A DNA stretch of 6,105 nt, from contig JAFAEU010000341.1 of the NCBI GenBank assembly GCA_023423855.1, forward strand, positions 1-6,105, in the 5' to 3' direction. The DNA is from Pseudomonadota bacterium (GTDB taxonomy: Bacteria > Pseudomonadota > Gammaproteobacteria > Xanthomonadales > Xanthomonadaceae). The notes under the pieces were generated by a model. That model saw only the letters and a program-made list of their open reading frames with translations. It was not told the DNA's origin and did not search any database. Shown here in pieces: positions 1 through 5,791 of the stretch. Both the position numbers and the translations under genes were made by a program. The stretch's first letter is position 1; each line of letters starts with the position of its first letter.

Positions 1-692
1 TGGCAACGCAGTTCGAGCAGATCGTCCAGCCACGCCACGCAGGCATCTCCGGGCTGCAGCGCGGCGACGCCGGCAGGCGTGCCCATGAACACGAGATCGC
101 CGGCGCGCAGGGCATACAGCTTCGACAGTTCGTGCAGGATCTCCGGCACGTCCCAGATCAGCTGGTCGAGCGTGGACTGCTGGCGGCGCTCGCCGTTGAC
201 GTCCAGCGACAGCAGGCGCGGGGCGAGGTCGCCGGCGTCGGCGGCCGGCACCAGTTCGCTGACCGGCGCCGACTGGTCGAAGCCCTTGGCGCTGTCCCAG
301 GGCAGGCCCTTGGCCTTGGCTGCGGCCTGCAGGTCGCGGCGCGTCAGGTCCAGGCCGATGCCGTAGCCGAACACCAGCGCCTGCGCGCCGTCCACCGGCA
401 GCACGCCGGGCGGGGCGTCGCGACCGATCGCCACGACCAGCTCGACTTCATGGTGCAGCTCGCGCGTGGCCGGCGGATAGGCGACCTCGCCATCGGTGAC
501 GATCGCGTCTGCAGGTTTGTGGAAGAAGACCGGCGTGCCGCGCTCGGCCTTCGACGCGGGCGCAGTGGCGCCCATCTCGCGCGCATGGTCGCCGAAGTTG
601 CGGCCCACGCAGTAGATGCGGCGCACCGGGAAGCTGCCGCCCCCGCGCACGGGGATGCGCGACGGTGCCGCCGCGGTGACGACGTCGCCCAC
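1..692 (-). CDS. Fumarylacetoacetate hydrolase (FAH) family protein, 3' end cut by window
   Basis: This frame is open from a GTG at 692 to the window edge: 230 whole codons, so probably only a few C-terminal residues are missing (small FAH proteins of the FAHD1/YcgM type are about 220-235 residues). The FAH core is clear: RIYCVGRNFGDHAREMG at about 25-41, HHEVELVVAIG at 80-90, FGYGIGLDLTRRDLQ at 108-122, FDQSAPVSE at 138-146 and MGTPAGV at 203-209. By analogy with FAHD1 and YcgM, E82, E84 and D115 should bind Mg/Mn, and H36/E39 match the lid dyad of FAHD1. Known relatives cleave acylpyruvates or act on oxaloacetate in the cytoplasm; the substrate here cannot be told. GTG 692 is chosen because it lies 5 nt after the stop of the upstream gene and gives a family-like N-terminus, though no strong ribosome-binding site is seen. 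It is probably in one operon with the 99-residue membrane protein gene. Confidence 0.9.
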   Translation of the reverse strand, partial: MGDVVTAAAPSRIPVRGGGSFPVRRIYCVGRNFGDHAREMGATAPASKAERGTPVFFHKPADAIVTDGEVAYPPATRELHHEVELVVAIGRDAPPGVLPVDGAQALVFGYGIGLDLTRRDLQAAAKAKGLPWDSAKGFDQSAPVSELVPAADAGDLAPRLLSLDVNGERRQQSTLDQLIWDVPEILHELSKLYALRAGDLVFMGTPAGVAALQPGDACVAWLDDLLELRC

Positions 693-697
693 GGGGC

Positions 698-997
698 TCA
701 GCGCAGGATGGGCTGGCCGGGCTTGGGCACGACGCGGTACTCGGCGTCGAGCGCGTCCGCCTGCCGCGCGTTGGCGGCCTTGCCCCGTGACCGCAGCGCG
801 CCGCGAAGCAGGCCGAACGACACCATCGCCGCACCGACGAACAGGCCGACCACCAGCAGCACGGCCAGGATCGCGATGCCCACCAGTCCCAGCACCACGC
901 GCAGCAGGGCGTTGCGCGGCTTGCGCGGCGTGAACAGTCCACGCAGGCCGGAAGCGTCGAAGCGGGCGTGGAGGGTGCGGAAGAAGACGGATGACAT
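698..997 (-). CDS. Small hypothetical membrane protein (99 aa)
   Basis: I do not recognise this family. The protein is 99 residues: a basic, amphipathic N-terminus (MSSVFFRTLHARF, then TPRKPRNA at 23-30), a hydrophobic stretch at about 31-65 long enough for one long or two short membrane helices, and a polar tail ending in DAEYRVVPKPGQPILR. The basic residues before the hydrophobic stretch suggest a cytoplasmic N-terminus, so a single helix would put the tail outside. ATG 997 is preferred. The frame is open upstream to 1051, but the extra residues are proline-rich and would run into the divergent promoter region. The stop lies 5 nt before the GTG of the FAH-family gene, so the two are probably co-transcribed. 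Its GC-biased codon use resembles that of its neighbours, which supports real coding. Confidence 0.7.
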   Translation of the reverse strand: MSSVFFRTLHARFDASGLRGLFTPRKPRNALLRVVLGLVGIAILAVLLVVGLFVGAAMVSFGLLRGALRSRGKAANARQADALDAEYRVVPKPGQPILR

Positions 998-1079
998 CGG
1001 CGGCGGATGAGACAATGCAGGGCGCCCAGTATCGGGCGCAGGTGCAACCAAAATGTAACGAGTTCGTTAAACCGTCGAC
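998..1079. promoter_or_regulatory. Divergent intergenic region with a 14-nt palindrome
   Basis: This 82-nt gap separates two divergently transcribed genes, so it must hold or border promoters for both. At 1056-1069 lies TAACGA-GT-TCGTTA, two perfect 6-nt arms around a 2-nt centre, in an AT-richer island. It ends 10 nt before the ATG of the Rieske gene and resembles a dimeric repressor site. A second short inverted repeat (GCCC..GGGC) lies at about 1024-1037. I see no convincing -35/-10 pair and no Shine-Dalgarno sequence before either gene. An operator role is inference from symmetry and position only. Confidence 0.35.
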
Positions 1080-1439
1080 ATGAACAGCCCTGATCCCGAC
1101 GCGCCCCTGATCGCGCTCGAAGCCATCCCCGACGGCGGATTCGCCGAGGTCGAGGCGGTGGTCGACGGCGACGCCGAATCGCTGGTGCTGTACCGCGAAG
1201 GTGGGCAGGTGCGCGCCTGGCTCAACGTCTGCCCGCACGCCGGCCGCCGCCTCGACTGGTCGCCCGGCCAGTTCCTCAAGTCGAAGGACGGCCTGCTGAT
1301 CTGCGCGGCGCACGGCGCGAGTTTCGAACTGGTCAACGGCGAGTGCGTGGCAGGGCCGTGCCGGGGGGAGGCCCTGCGGGTGGTGAGCGTGGCGGTGAGG
1401 GATGGCGTGATCACCCTTGGGGGCGGCGGCGAAGGCTGA
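1080..1439 (+). CDS. Stand-alone Rieske [2Fe-2S] ferredoxin-like protein
   Basis: This 119-residue protein is a single Rieske domain. The two cluster-binding boxes are complete: C51-P-H53-A-G and C75-A-A-H78-G-A, with two cysteines and two histidines as expected for a [2Fe-2S] centre. The spacing between the boxes is short, as in soluble Rieske ferredoxins rather than respiratory bc1 Rieske proteins. There is no signal peptide, Tat motif or membrane anchor, so it should be a cytoplasmic electron carrier or oxygenase-type ferredoxin component. No oxygenase alpha subunit or reductase is encoded nearby, so its partner is unknown. The C-terminus ends in a glycine-rich tail (LGGGGEG). It is the only plus-strand gene in the window and is transcribed away from the FAH/membrane-protein pair. 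No Shine-Dalgarno sequence precedes ATG 1080, which could mean a very short leader. Confidence 0.9.
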   Translation: MNSPDPDAPLIALEAIPDGGFAEVEAVVDGDAESLVLYREGGQVRAWLNVCPHAGRRLDWSPGQFLKSKDGLLICAAHGASFELVNGECVAGPCRGEALRVVSVAVRDGVITLGGGGEG

Positions 1440-1483
1440 AGCGTTCCGGCCGGGAAGCGCATCGGCAACGAAAAGCAACATGG

Positions 1484-1503
1484 ATCCCGGCTTGCGCCGG
1501 GAT
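1484..1503. repeat. REP-like hairpin (copy 1)
   Basis: Perfect 8-nt arms ATCCCGGC (1484-1491) and GCCGGGAT (1496-1503) flank a TTGC loop and are followed by GACGG. This matches a class of short extragenic palindromes common in Xanthomonadaceae. It lies 44 nt after the Rieske stop. No T-run follows the stem on the plus strand, so it is not a canonical intrinsic terminator for the Rieske gene. On the minus strand it lies just downstream of the Mrr fragment and is followed by a short T-rich stretch. Confidence 0.75.
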
Positions 1504-1542
1504 GACGGTGCTCAAGCTGCAGGCGACCGAGGCAAAAACGTC

Positions 1543-1779
1543 CTAGGAGGCGGGCCAGTACACGCGGATCAGCGGGATCAGGCTGCGGCCGTCGGAGTCG
1601 AAATTCTCGTAATGCTCGACGATCTGGGTCGCGAGGTCGTCGAGGTCGACCAGCGTGATCGGGACGGTCGAGCGTTCCGCCTCGTACATCGCCTCCTGCG
1701 TGAAGCCGCCGGTGCTGACATAGAGGCCGCGGTCGGACTGGCGCAGCCCGCCCGCGAAGCTGCGGATGGCCGGCGCGTC
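1543..1779 (-). pseudogene. C-terminal fragment of an Mrr-type restriction endonuclease
   Basis: Translating the minus strand from about 1779 to the TAG at 1543-1545 gives 78 residues with no ATG, GTG or TTG start near the 5' end. The stretch GLYVSTGGFTQEA, then YEAERSTVPITLVDLDDLA, then EHYENFDSDGR and a final RVYWPAS is the pattern I associate with the C-terminal end of Mrr_cat-type nucleases (a VSTGGFT-like core strand, then the LVDLDDLA helix). The catalytic D-QxK part that should lie upstream is absent: the frame runs straight into a REP-like hairpin (1791-1806) and then the stop of the permease gene, which is in the same frame. This is therefore a decayed remnant of a gene for restricting modified DNA, not a working enzyme. 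The breakpoint is placed at about 1775-1790. The family call rests on motif recall, not a search. Confidence 0.7.
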
Positions 1780-1790
1780 CCCTTTGAAAG

Positions 1791-1806
1791 ACCGGCTTTG
1801 GCCGGG
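1791..1806. repeat. REP-like hairpin (copy 2), possible terminator of the permease gene
   Basis: Arms CCGGC (1792-1796) and GCCGG (1801-1805) flank a TTTG loop and are followed by GGGTGACGA. Layout and the trailing TGACG match copy 1 at 1484-1503, so both belong to one repeat family in the same orientation. Read on the minus strand, the stem follows the permease stop by about 25 nt and is followed by TCTTTC. It could act as a weak terminator for the permease, though the T-run is poor. Confidence 0.6.
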
Positions 1807-1830
1807 GTGACGACATCTTGTTGGGCGCGC

Positions 1831-3669
1831 CTAGAACAGCAGGTTCACCATCAGCACGATGACGAAGGTGTAGACCAGCGACAGCGGCAGGCCGATCTTC
1901 CACAGCTCGCGCGGGCGGTAGCCACCGGGGCCGGTGATCATCGACATCACCGGGTTGGACTGGGTGACGAAGTTGTTCGAGGCCGACAGCGCGACGATCA
2001 GCGCGAACGCGGTCGGGTTGCCGCCGGCGGCCAGCGCCAGGTTGATCGCCAGCGGCACCACCACGATCGTCGCGCCGACGTGGCTGATGACCATCGAGAA
2101 CGCGGCGGTGAGCAGGGCGACGGCGAATTCGATCAGCCAGATCGGCAGCCCGGTCGGCAGCCGCTCGATGGTGTGGCCGGCGACCCAGGCGGCGGCGCCG
2201 CTGCCGTCCATCGCCCAGCCCAGCGGGATCAGGCAGGCCATCAGGAACACGGTCTTCCAGCTGATCGCGCCGTAGGCCTCGTCCATCTTCAGCACACCGA
2301 ACACCAGCATGCCGGCGACGCCGGTCATCAGCGCGATCGAGGTGGGCACGCGCCCGGACAGCGCGATCAGCATGGTCACCGCGAAGATGATCATCGCGAC
2401 GCGGAACTTGTGCGGGCGCTGCTCGCCCTTGGGGTAGTCGGTGACGACGACGAAGTCGCGTTTGGACGAGGCCTGCCCCAGGTCGTGCCAGATGCTGTGC
2501 AGCACCAGCATGTCGCCGGCGCGCAGCGGGGTGTTGCGCACGTTGTCGCGGAGCACGGTCTTGTCGCGGTTGATTGCCAGCAGGCTGATGCCGTACTGCC
2601 GGCGCAGCTGCAGGTCGGCCGCGGTCTTGCCGATGAACTTGGAGGTCGGCGGCACCACCGCCTCGGAGATGCCGGCGCGGCTGGGGTTGAACAGGTCGGC
2701 GAAGTTGCGCAGCCGCGAGTTCATGCGCAGGAACTGGTTCTGCGCGAAATCGGCGATCTGTTGCCGCGGCCCCATCGCGCCGAGCACGCTGCCGACCCAG
2801 ATGCGCGCGTCCGCCGGCGGCGCCAGCCGCGATTCGTTGCCGGTCTGCAGGGCGAGCAGCAGCGGCGCGTTGTGCAGGGCCTCGGCCTCGCCGAAGGTCA
2901 TGCCCACCAGCGGGCTGTCGGCGGTGACGGTGAGCTCGTGGACCTCGCCCTCGATGCCGTAGGTGCGCGAGAAGTAGCTCTCGGTGCGCGCCGGCGTGAC
3001 GTTGGCGTCGCCGTCGCCGCGCAGCCGGCGGTTGCCGAAGAACTGGAAGTACAGCAGGCTCGCCGCGAGCAGCGCCAGGCCGATCGGCATCGGCGCGAAC
3101 ATGTTGAGCGGTTCGAGCGTGGCCGCGCCCGAGGGCAGGTTGGCGTTGGCCGCGGTCAGCAGGTCGTTGAGCAGGATCAGCGGCGAGTTGCCGACCATGG
3201 TCAGCGTGCCGCCCATCACGATCGCCACCGCGACCGGCAGCAGCAGCTGCGACAGGCTGATGCCGGTGCGCGAGGACAGCCGCGACACCACCGGCAGGTA
3301 CAGCGCCATCACCGACGGGTTCTGCATCACCGAGGAGTTGGCGCCGGCGATCGCCGAGACCAGCAGCAGCAGCCGCTGCTCGACGCCGCGCGCGCGCCGC
3401 AGCAGCCACGCCGCCAGCCGGTTGAGCGCGCCGGTGCGGTCCAGGCCCATGCCGAGGATCATCGTCGCGATCACGCTGATGACCGCGTTGGACGAGAAGC
3501 CGTTGAACAGGTCCTCCGGCTGCACCAGCCCGGTCAGGCCGAGCATCACCAGCACCACCAGTGCGACCAGGTCCGAGCGCACGCGCTGGAACACGAACAG
3601 CACCATCGTCAGGCCCACGAGCCCGAGGACGATCTTCATGTCGGCGGTGAGCGCGAGCTGGGGGTCCAT
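1831..3669 (-). CDS. SLC13-family permease with two TrkA-C (RCK_C) domains
   Basis: This 612-residue inner-membrane transporter has the layout of YfbS-like SLC13/DASS proteins (about 590-615 residues). An N-terminal membrane half (helices from about 12 to 210) carries GGTLTMVGNSPLILLN (153-168), the counterpart of the first substrate/Na+ loop. A soluble middle section has two RCK_C-like domains (about 235-312 and 330-400). A C-terminal membrane half (about 422-612) carries SASNNFVTQSNPVMSM (562-577), the second loop. Relatives move sulfate, dicarboxylates or other anions, usually with Na+; the RCK_C domains suggest control by a cytosolic ligand. The substrate cannot be assigned. ATG 3669 is the farthest start but directly abuts a heptamer repeat array with no ribosome-binding site; M11 (ATG 3639) is a realistic alternative and loses no membrane segment. 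It appears to be a single gene, with repeats at both ends. Confidence 0.9.
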   Translation of the reverse strand: MDPQLALTADMKIVLGLVGLTMVLFVFQRVRSDLVALVVLVMLGLTGLVQPEDLFNGFSSNAVISVIATMILGMGLDRTGALNRLAAWLLRRARGVEQRLLLLVSAIAGANSSVMQNPSVMALYLPVVSRLSSRTGISLSQLLLPVAVAIVMGGTLTMVGNSPLILLNDLLTAANANLPSGAATLEPLNMFAPMPIGLALLAASLLYFQFFGNRRLRGDGDANVTPARTESYFSRTYGIEGEVHELTVTADSPLVGMTFGEAEALHNAPLLLALQTGNESRLAPPADARIWVGSVLGAMGPRQQIADFAQNQFLRMNSRLRNFADLFNPSRAGISEAVVPPTSKFIGKTAADLQLRRQYGISLLAINRDKTVLRDNVRNTPLRAGDMLVLHSIWHDLGQASSKRDFVVVTDYPKGEQRPHKFRVAMIIFAVTMLIALSGRVPTSIALMTGVAGMLVFGVLKMDEAYGAISWKTVFLMACLIPLGWAMDGSGAAAWVAGHTIERLPTGLPIWLIEFAVALLTAAFSMVISHVGATIVVVPLAINLALAAGGNPTAFALIVALSASNNFVTQSNPVMSMITGPGGYRPRELWKIGLPLSLVYTFVIVLMVNLLF

Positions 3670-3675
3670 CAGGGA

Positions 3676-3710
3676 CGGGAATCGGGAATCGGGAGTCGGG
3701 AATCGGGAAC
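3676..3710 (+). repeat. Tandem heptamer array (CGGGAAT type), left arm
   Basis: Five consecutive 7-mers: CGGGAAT, CGGGAAT, CGGGAGT, CGGGAAT, CGGGAAC. The array begins 6 nt upstream of the permease ATG on the minus strand and so occupies the position of its leader and ribosome-binding site. It is the inverted partner of the array at 3798-3824. Short tandem arrays of this kind are, to my knowledge, frequent between genes in Lysobacter- and Xanthomonas-type genomes. Confidence 0.8.
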
Positions 3711-3784
3711 GTCGCGGGGCTGGATCGACGCCGCTCGGTCATCGCCTGGAGGGGAGGTCCATGCTGTCCGCGGCGTGCGGGAAG
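3711..3784. other. Non-coding spacer between the heptamer arrays
   Basis: This stretch lies between the trmB stop and the left heptamer array and is bounded by inverted repeat arrays. I find no credible gene, promoter or terminator in it. With the arrays it could form the loop of a large stem in RNA read in either direction. Confidence 0.5.
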
Positions 3785-4555
3785 TCATTCGCTTTCCACT
3801 CCCGATTCCCGACTCCCGACTTCCGGCTTGTCGTACAGCAGATCCCAGACCCCGTGCCCCAGTCGCTGGCCGCGGGTCTCGAAATGCGTCTGCGGGCGCC
3901 AATCGGGACGCGGCACGTGGCCGCGCGCGCCGGCGCGGTTGCGCAGTCCCGGGGTGGCGTCGAGCACGTCCCACATGTGCTCGGCATAGTCCCGCCAATC
4001 GGTGGCGAGGTGCAAGCGTCCATTCGTCGCAAGCTTGCGCACCAGCAGCGCGGCGAACGCGGGCTGCACCAGGCGGCGCTTGTTGTGCCGCTTCTTGTGC
4101 CAAGGGTCGGGGAAGTAGATGCGGATCTCGTCGAGGCTGCTGTCGGCGACCTCGTTGCCCAGCACCTCGACCGCATCGTGGTGGTAGACGCGCACGTTGC
4201 TGGCGCCGTCGGCGGCGAGCGCGTTGAGCAGGCGGCCGACGCCGGGGGCGTGGACCTCGATGCCGATCAGGTCGCGGGCCGGGTCGTGCGCGGCGGCATG
4301 GCGCAGCGCCTCGCCGTTGCCGAAGCCGATTTCGAGCACGCGCGGCGCGTGGCGGCCGAAGGTGGCGTCGAAGTCGCGCGTCGTTCCGGCGTAGTCGAGG
4401 CCGTAGCGCGGCCAGAGTTCGTCGAACGCGCGCTGCTGGGCCTCGGTGAAGCGGCCCTGGCGCAGCACGAAGCTGCGGATCGCGCGGCGGCCTTCGGTGG
4501 CGGTGTAGGGCTTGGGCGGCGCCTTCGCGCCGGCGCTGGAGAAGGGATCGGTCAT
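3785..4555 (-). CDS. trmB: tRNA (guanine(46)-N7)-methyltransferase TrmB
   Basis: TrmB uses S-adenosylmethionine to methylate N7 of G46 in the tRNA variable loop. This 256-residue protein has every family hallmark: [10 protein letters not shown] at 26-35, the SAM-binding loop LEIGFGNGE at 74-82, IGIEVHAPG at 97-105 (acidic ribose-binding residue E100), the signature [15 protein letters not shown] at 147-161, LATDW at 183-187 and the C-terminal [15 protein letters not shown] at 227-241. The family normally ends soon after that last motif. Here a 15-residue tail follows, whose [10 protein letters not shown] part is encoded by an invading heptamer repeat, so the tail is probably not functional. 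ATG 4555 lies 18 nt after the thiG stop, so the gene is likely co-transcribed with thiG. No clear Shine-Dalgarno sequence is visible in that gap. Confidence 0.97.
   Translation of the reverse strand: MTDPFSSAGAKAPPKPYTATEGRRAIRSFVLRQGRFTEAQQRAFDELWPRYGLDYAGTTRDFDATFGRHAPRVLEIGFGNGEALRHAAAHDPARDLIGIEVHAPGVGRLLNALAADGASNVRVYHHDAVEVLGNEVADSSLDEIRIYFPDPWHKKRHNKRRLVQPAFAALLVRKLATNGRLHLATDWRDYAEHMWDVLDATPGLRNRAGARGHVPRPDWRPQTHFETRGQRLGHGVWDLLYDKPEVGSRESGVESE
3798..3824 (-). repeat. Heptamer array, right arm, overlapping the 3' end of trmB
   Basis: On the plus strand this reads ACTCCCG, ATTCCCG, ACTCCCG, ACTTCC, the reverse complement of the array type at 3676-3710. A perfect 14-nt match (3690-3703 with 3805-3818) lies inside a longer imperfect one. 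The array is inside the trmB frame and encodes roughly the residues EVGSRESGV near its C-terminus. Confidence 0.8.
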
Positions 4556-4573
4556 GCCGGCCGTCGCGCGGCG

Positions 4574-5371
4574 TCAGCTGACGAGGCCGTCGACCGGCGA
4601 CGAGGCGCTGGCGTAGCGTTTGCGCGGGATGCGGCCGGCGAGGAAGGCGTCGCGGCCGGCCTCGACCGCGAGCTTCATCGCGCGCGCCATGCGCACCGGA
4701 TCCTGCGCGCCGGCGATCGCGGTGTTCATCAGCACGCCGTGGCAGCCGAGCTCCATCGCGATCGCCGCATCCGAGGCGGTGCCGACGCCGGCGTCGACGA
4801 TGATCGGCACCTTCGCATTCTCGACGATCTCGATCAGGTTGTAGCGGTTCTGGATGCCCAGACCCGAGCCGATCGGCGCGGCCAGCGGCATCACCGCGAC
4901 GCAACCGATCTCTTCCAGCCGCCTGGCCAGGATCGGATCGTCGCTGGTGTAGACCATCACCGCGAAGCCGTCGGCGACCAACTGCTCGGCGGCCTTGAGC
5001 GTCTGCACCACGTCGGGGAACAGCGTCTTCTGGTCGCCCAGCACCTCGAGCTTGGTGAGGTTGTGGCCGTCGAGCAACTCGCGCGCGAGGCGGCAGTTGC
5101 GCACCGCGTCCTCGGCGGTGTAGCAGCCGGCGGTGTTGGGCAGGATGGTGTAGCGGTCCGGGGGCAGGACGTCGAGCAGGTTCGGTTCGCCCGGCGTCTG
5201 GCCAATGTTGGTGCGGCGGATGGCGACGGTGACGATCTGCGCGCCCGCGGCCTCGGTGGCGCGGCGGGTTTCGTCGAGGTCGCGGAACTTGCCGGTGCCG
5301 GTGAGCAGGCGGGAGCGGTAGGACTTGCCGGCGATGACGAGGGCGTCATCGGTAGGGAGCGCTGCGGTCAT
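4574..5371 (-). CDS. thiG: Thiazole synthase ThiG
   Basis: ThiG condenses 1-deoxy-D-xylulose 5-phosphate, a glycine-derived imine and sulfur from ThiS thiocarboxylate into the thiazole phosphate of thiamin, in the cytoplasm. The 265-residue protein is full length: [10 protein letters not shown] at 20-29, [16 protein letters not shown] at 76-91, TKLEVLGD at 106-113 with the Schiff-base lysine K107, MVYTSDDP at 139-146, APIGSGLGI at 165-173, [18 protein letters not shown] at 192-209 and MNTAIA at 215-220 (phosphate-binding loops), ending in [18 protein letters not shown] 5371 is preferred over an in-frame TTG at 5389, because the TTG would add six unconserved residues and lies upstream of a -10-like box. 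thiS is the next gene upstream on the same strand but 420 nt away, which is unusual for this pair. trmB follows 18 nt downstream. Confidence 0.97.
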   Translation of the reverse strand: MTAALPTDDALVIAGKSYRSRLLTGTGKFRDLDETRRATEAAGAQIVTVAIRRTNIGQTPGEPNLLDVLPPDRYTILPNTAGCYTAEDAVRNCRLARELLDGHNLTKLEVLGDQKTLFPDVVQTLKAAEQLVADGFAVMVYTSDDPILARRLEEIGCVAVMPLAAPIGSGLGIQNRYNLIEIVENAKVPIIVDAGVGTASDAAIAMELGCHGVLMNTAIAGAQDPVRMARAMKLAVEAGRDAFLAGRIPRKRYASASSPVDGLVS

Positions 5372-5377
5372 CGCGGG

Positions 5378-5383
5378 ATTATC
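5378..5383 (-). promoter_or_regulatory. Candidate -10 box for thiG (leaderless transcript)
   Basis: On the minus strand the hexamer GATAAT (5383 to 5378) matches the sigma-70 -10 consensus TATAAT at five of six bases. Six bases separate it from the A of the thiG ATG at 5371. A transcript starting at the usual distance would begin at or within a base or two of the start codon. No Shine-Dalgarno sequence is present, which fits leaderless translation. No good -35 hexamer is seen 16-18 nt upstream. The site is seen directly; the promoter role is inferred. Confidence 0.45.
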
Positions 5384-5516
5384 GCGCAAACGCAGGGCGA
5401 AGCGGGGTGGTGGCAGTGCGCGTGGTCAGGGAACGGGCAGGTTGCGGATGCAAGCAGGCGCGTATGCATGGAATGCCGCCCCGGGAACTTCGCGTCGTCC
5501 GGGGCGAGCTGTTATT

Positions 5517-5630
5517 CCGGTTGGCCTGTCATCCTGATCGAGCTGTCATCCCGAGCGGAGCGAGGGATCTCGCTTTCGATGCGCCGGAGACAAGATCCCT
5601 CGCGCCGCTCGGGATGACAATCCAACCAGG
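5517..5630. mobile_element. MITE-like inverted-repeat element between thiS and thiG
   Basis: The core is a large hairpin: 27-nt arms at 5544-5570 and 5593-5619 match at 26 of 27 positions around a 22-nt loop. The arm begins TGTCATCCCGAGCGG and contains GCGAGGGATCT, a wording I know from short non-coding repeats scattered through many bacterial genomes. The outer flanks are also related: 5517-5534 matches the complement of 5612-5629 at 15 of 18 positions. On the left, a 17-nt unit (5527-5543) looks like an imperfect tandem copy of the arm start. There is no transposase, so it would need one in trans. In RNA the stem is strong and could attenuate read-through from thiS. Clean target-site duplications are not evident. 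Confidence 0.7.
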
Positions 5631-5763
5631 ACGACATCGTCAGGATGGCATCGGCGGGTGGCGGGCGTTGTGCGCGGGCGGCGATGCGGGGACGGGACGG
5701 GGGCTTCGGCCGGTCGGTACGACGGCCGTCCATGGCGGGACGGTCCGGGCTTCGGGTCGTCCG

Positions 5764-5785
5764 GCCCGCATATCCATGCGCGGGC
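5764..5785 (-). terminator. Weak hairpin just after thiS
   Basis: On the minus strand a 6-bp GC stem (GCCCGC and GCGGGC, loop about 10 nt) begins 7 nt after the thiS stop. It has no following T-run, so it is at best a pause or factor-dependent site and may be chance in such GC-rich DNA. Confidence 0.25.
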
Positions 5786-5791
5786 GTTCGC

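Larger units (their letters stand above)
5372..5791. other. 420-nt thiS–thiG intergenic region
   Basis: The genes on both sides point left. I find no believable gene here; short open frames on either strand lack motifs and overlap the repeat. It holds, from right to left, a weak hairpin after thiS (5764-5785), a perfect 10-nt palindrome GACGGCCGTC (5721-5730), the MITE-like element (about 5517-5630) and the thiG -10-like box. I see nothing recognisable at 5390-5516. Confidence 0.6.

Noticed and set aside
1441..1460. Intrinsic terminator right after the Rieske gene
   Set aside because: TTCCGGCCGGGAA with flanking GCG/CGC can fold imperfectly, but no T-run follows, so it does not qualify as a rho-independent terminator.
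1543..1833. Permease and Mrr fragment as one gene broken by a stop codon
   Set aside because: They are in the same frame, but the permease ends at a natural family length and the link is a REP-like hairpin. A fusion is not supported; the shared frame is probably chance.
3676..3710. CRISPR array
   Set aside because: The repeats are only 7 nt, directly adjoining and without spacers. No cas gene is present.
1067..3742. A minus-strand frame of 891 codons overlapping the permease
   Set aside because: It is out of frame with the permease, extremely rich in Arg, Ala and Pro, and also runs antisense through the Rieske gene. The permease frame is clearly the coding one.
1417..4227. A very long plus-strand open frame (936 codons)
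   Set aside because: It runs antisense through the permease and trmB. Its translation is a low-complexity run of Arg, Asp, Gln, His and Gly without domains, as expected for a shadow frame in GC-rich DNA.
3669..4904. A minus-strand frame of 411 codons overlapping trmB and thiG
   Set aside because: It is a frame-shifted shadow of both genes, with an arginine-rich translation and no domain.
2984..5617. A second long plus-strand open frame (877 codons)
   Set aside because: It lies antisense to the permease, trmB and thiG, all of which have strong family motifs. Its own translation has no recognisable motif.
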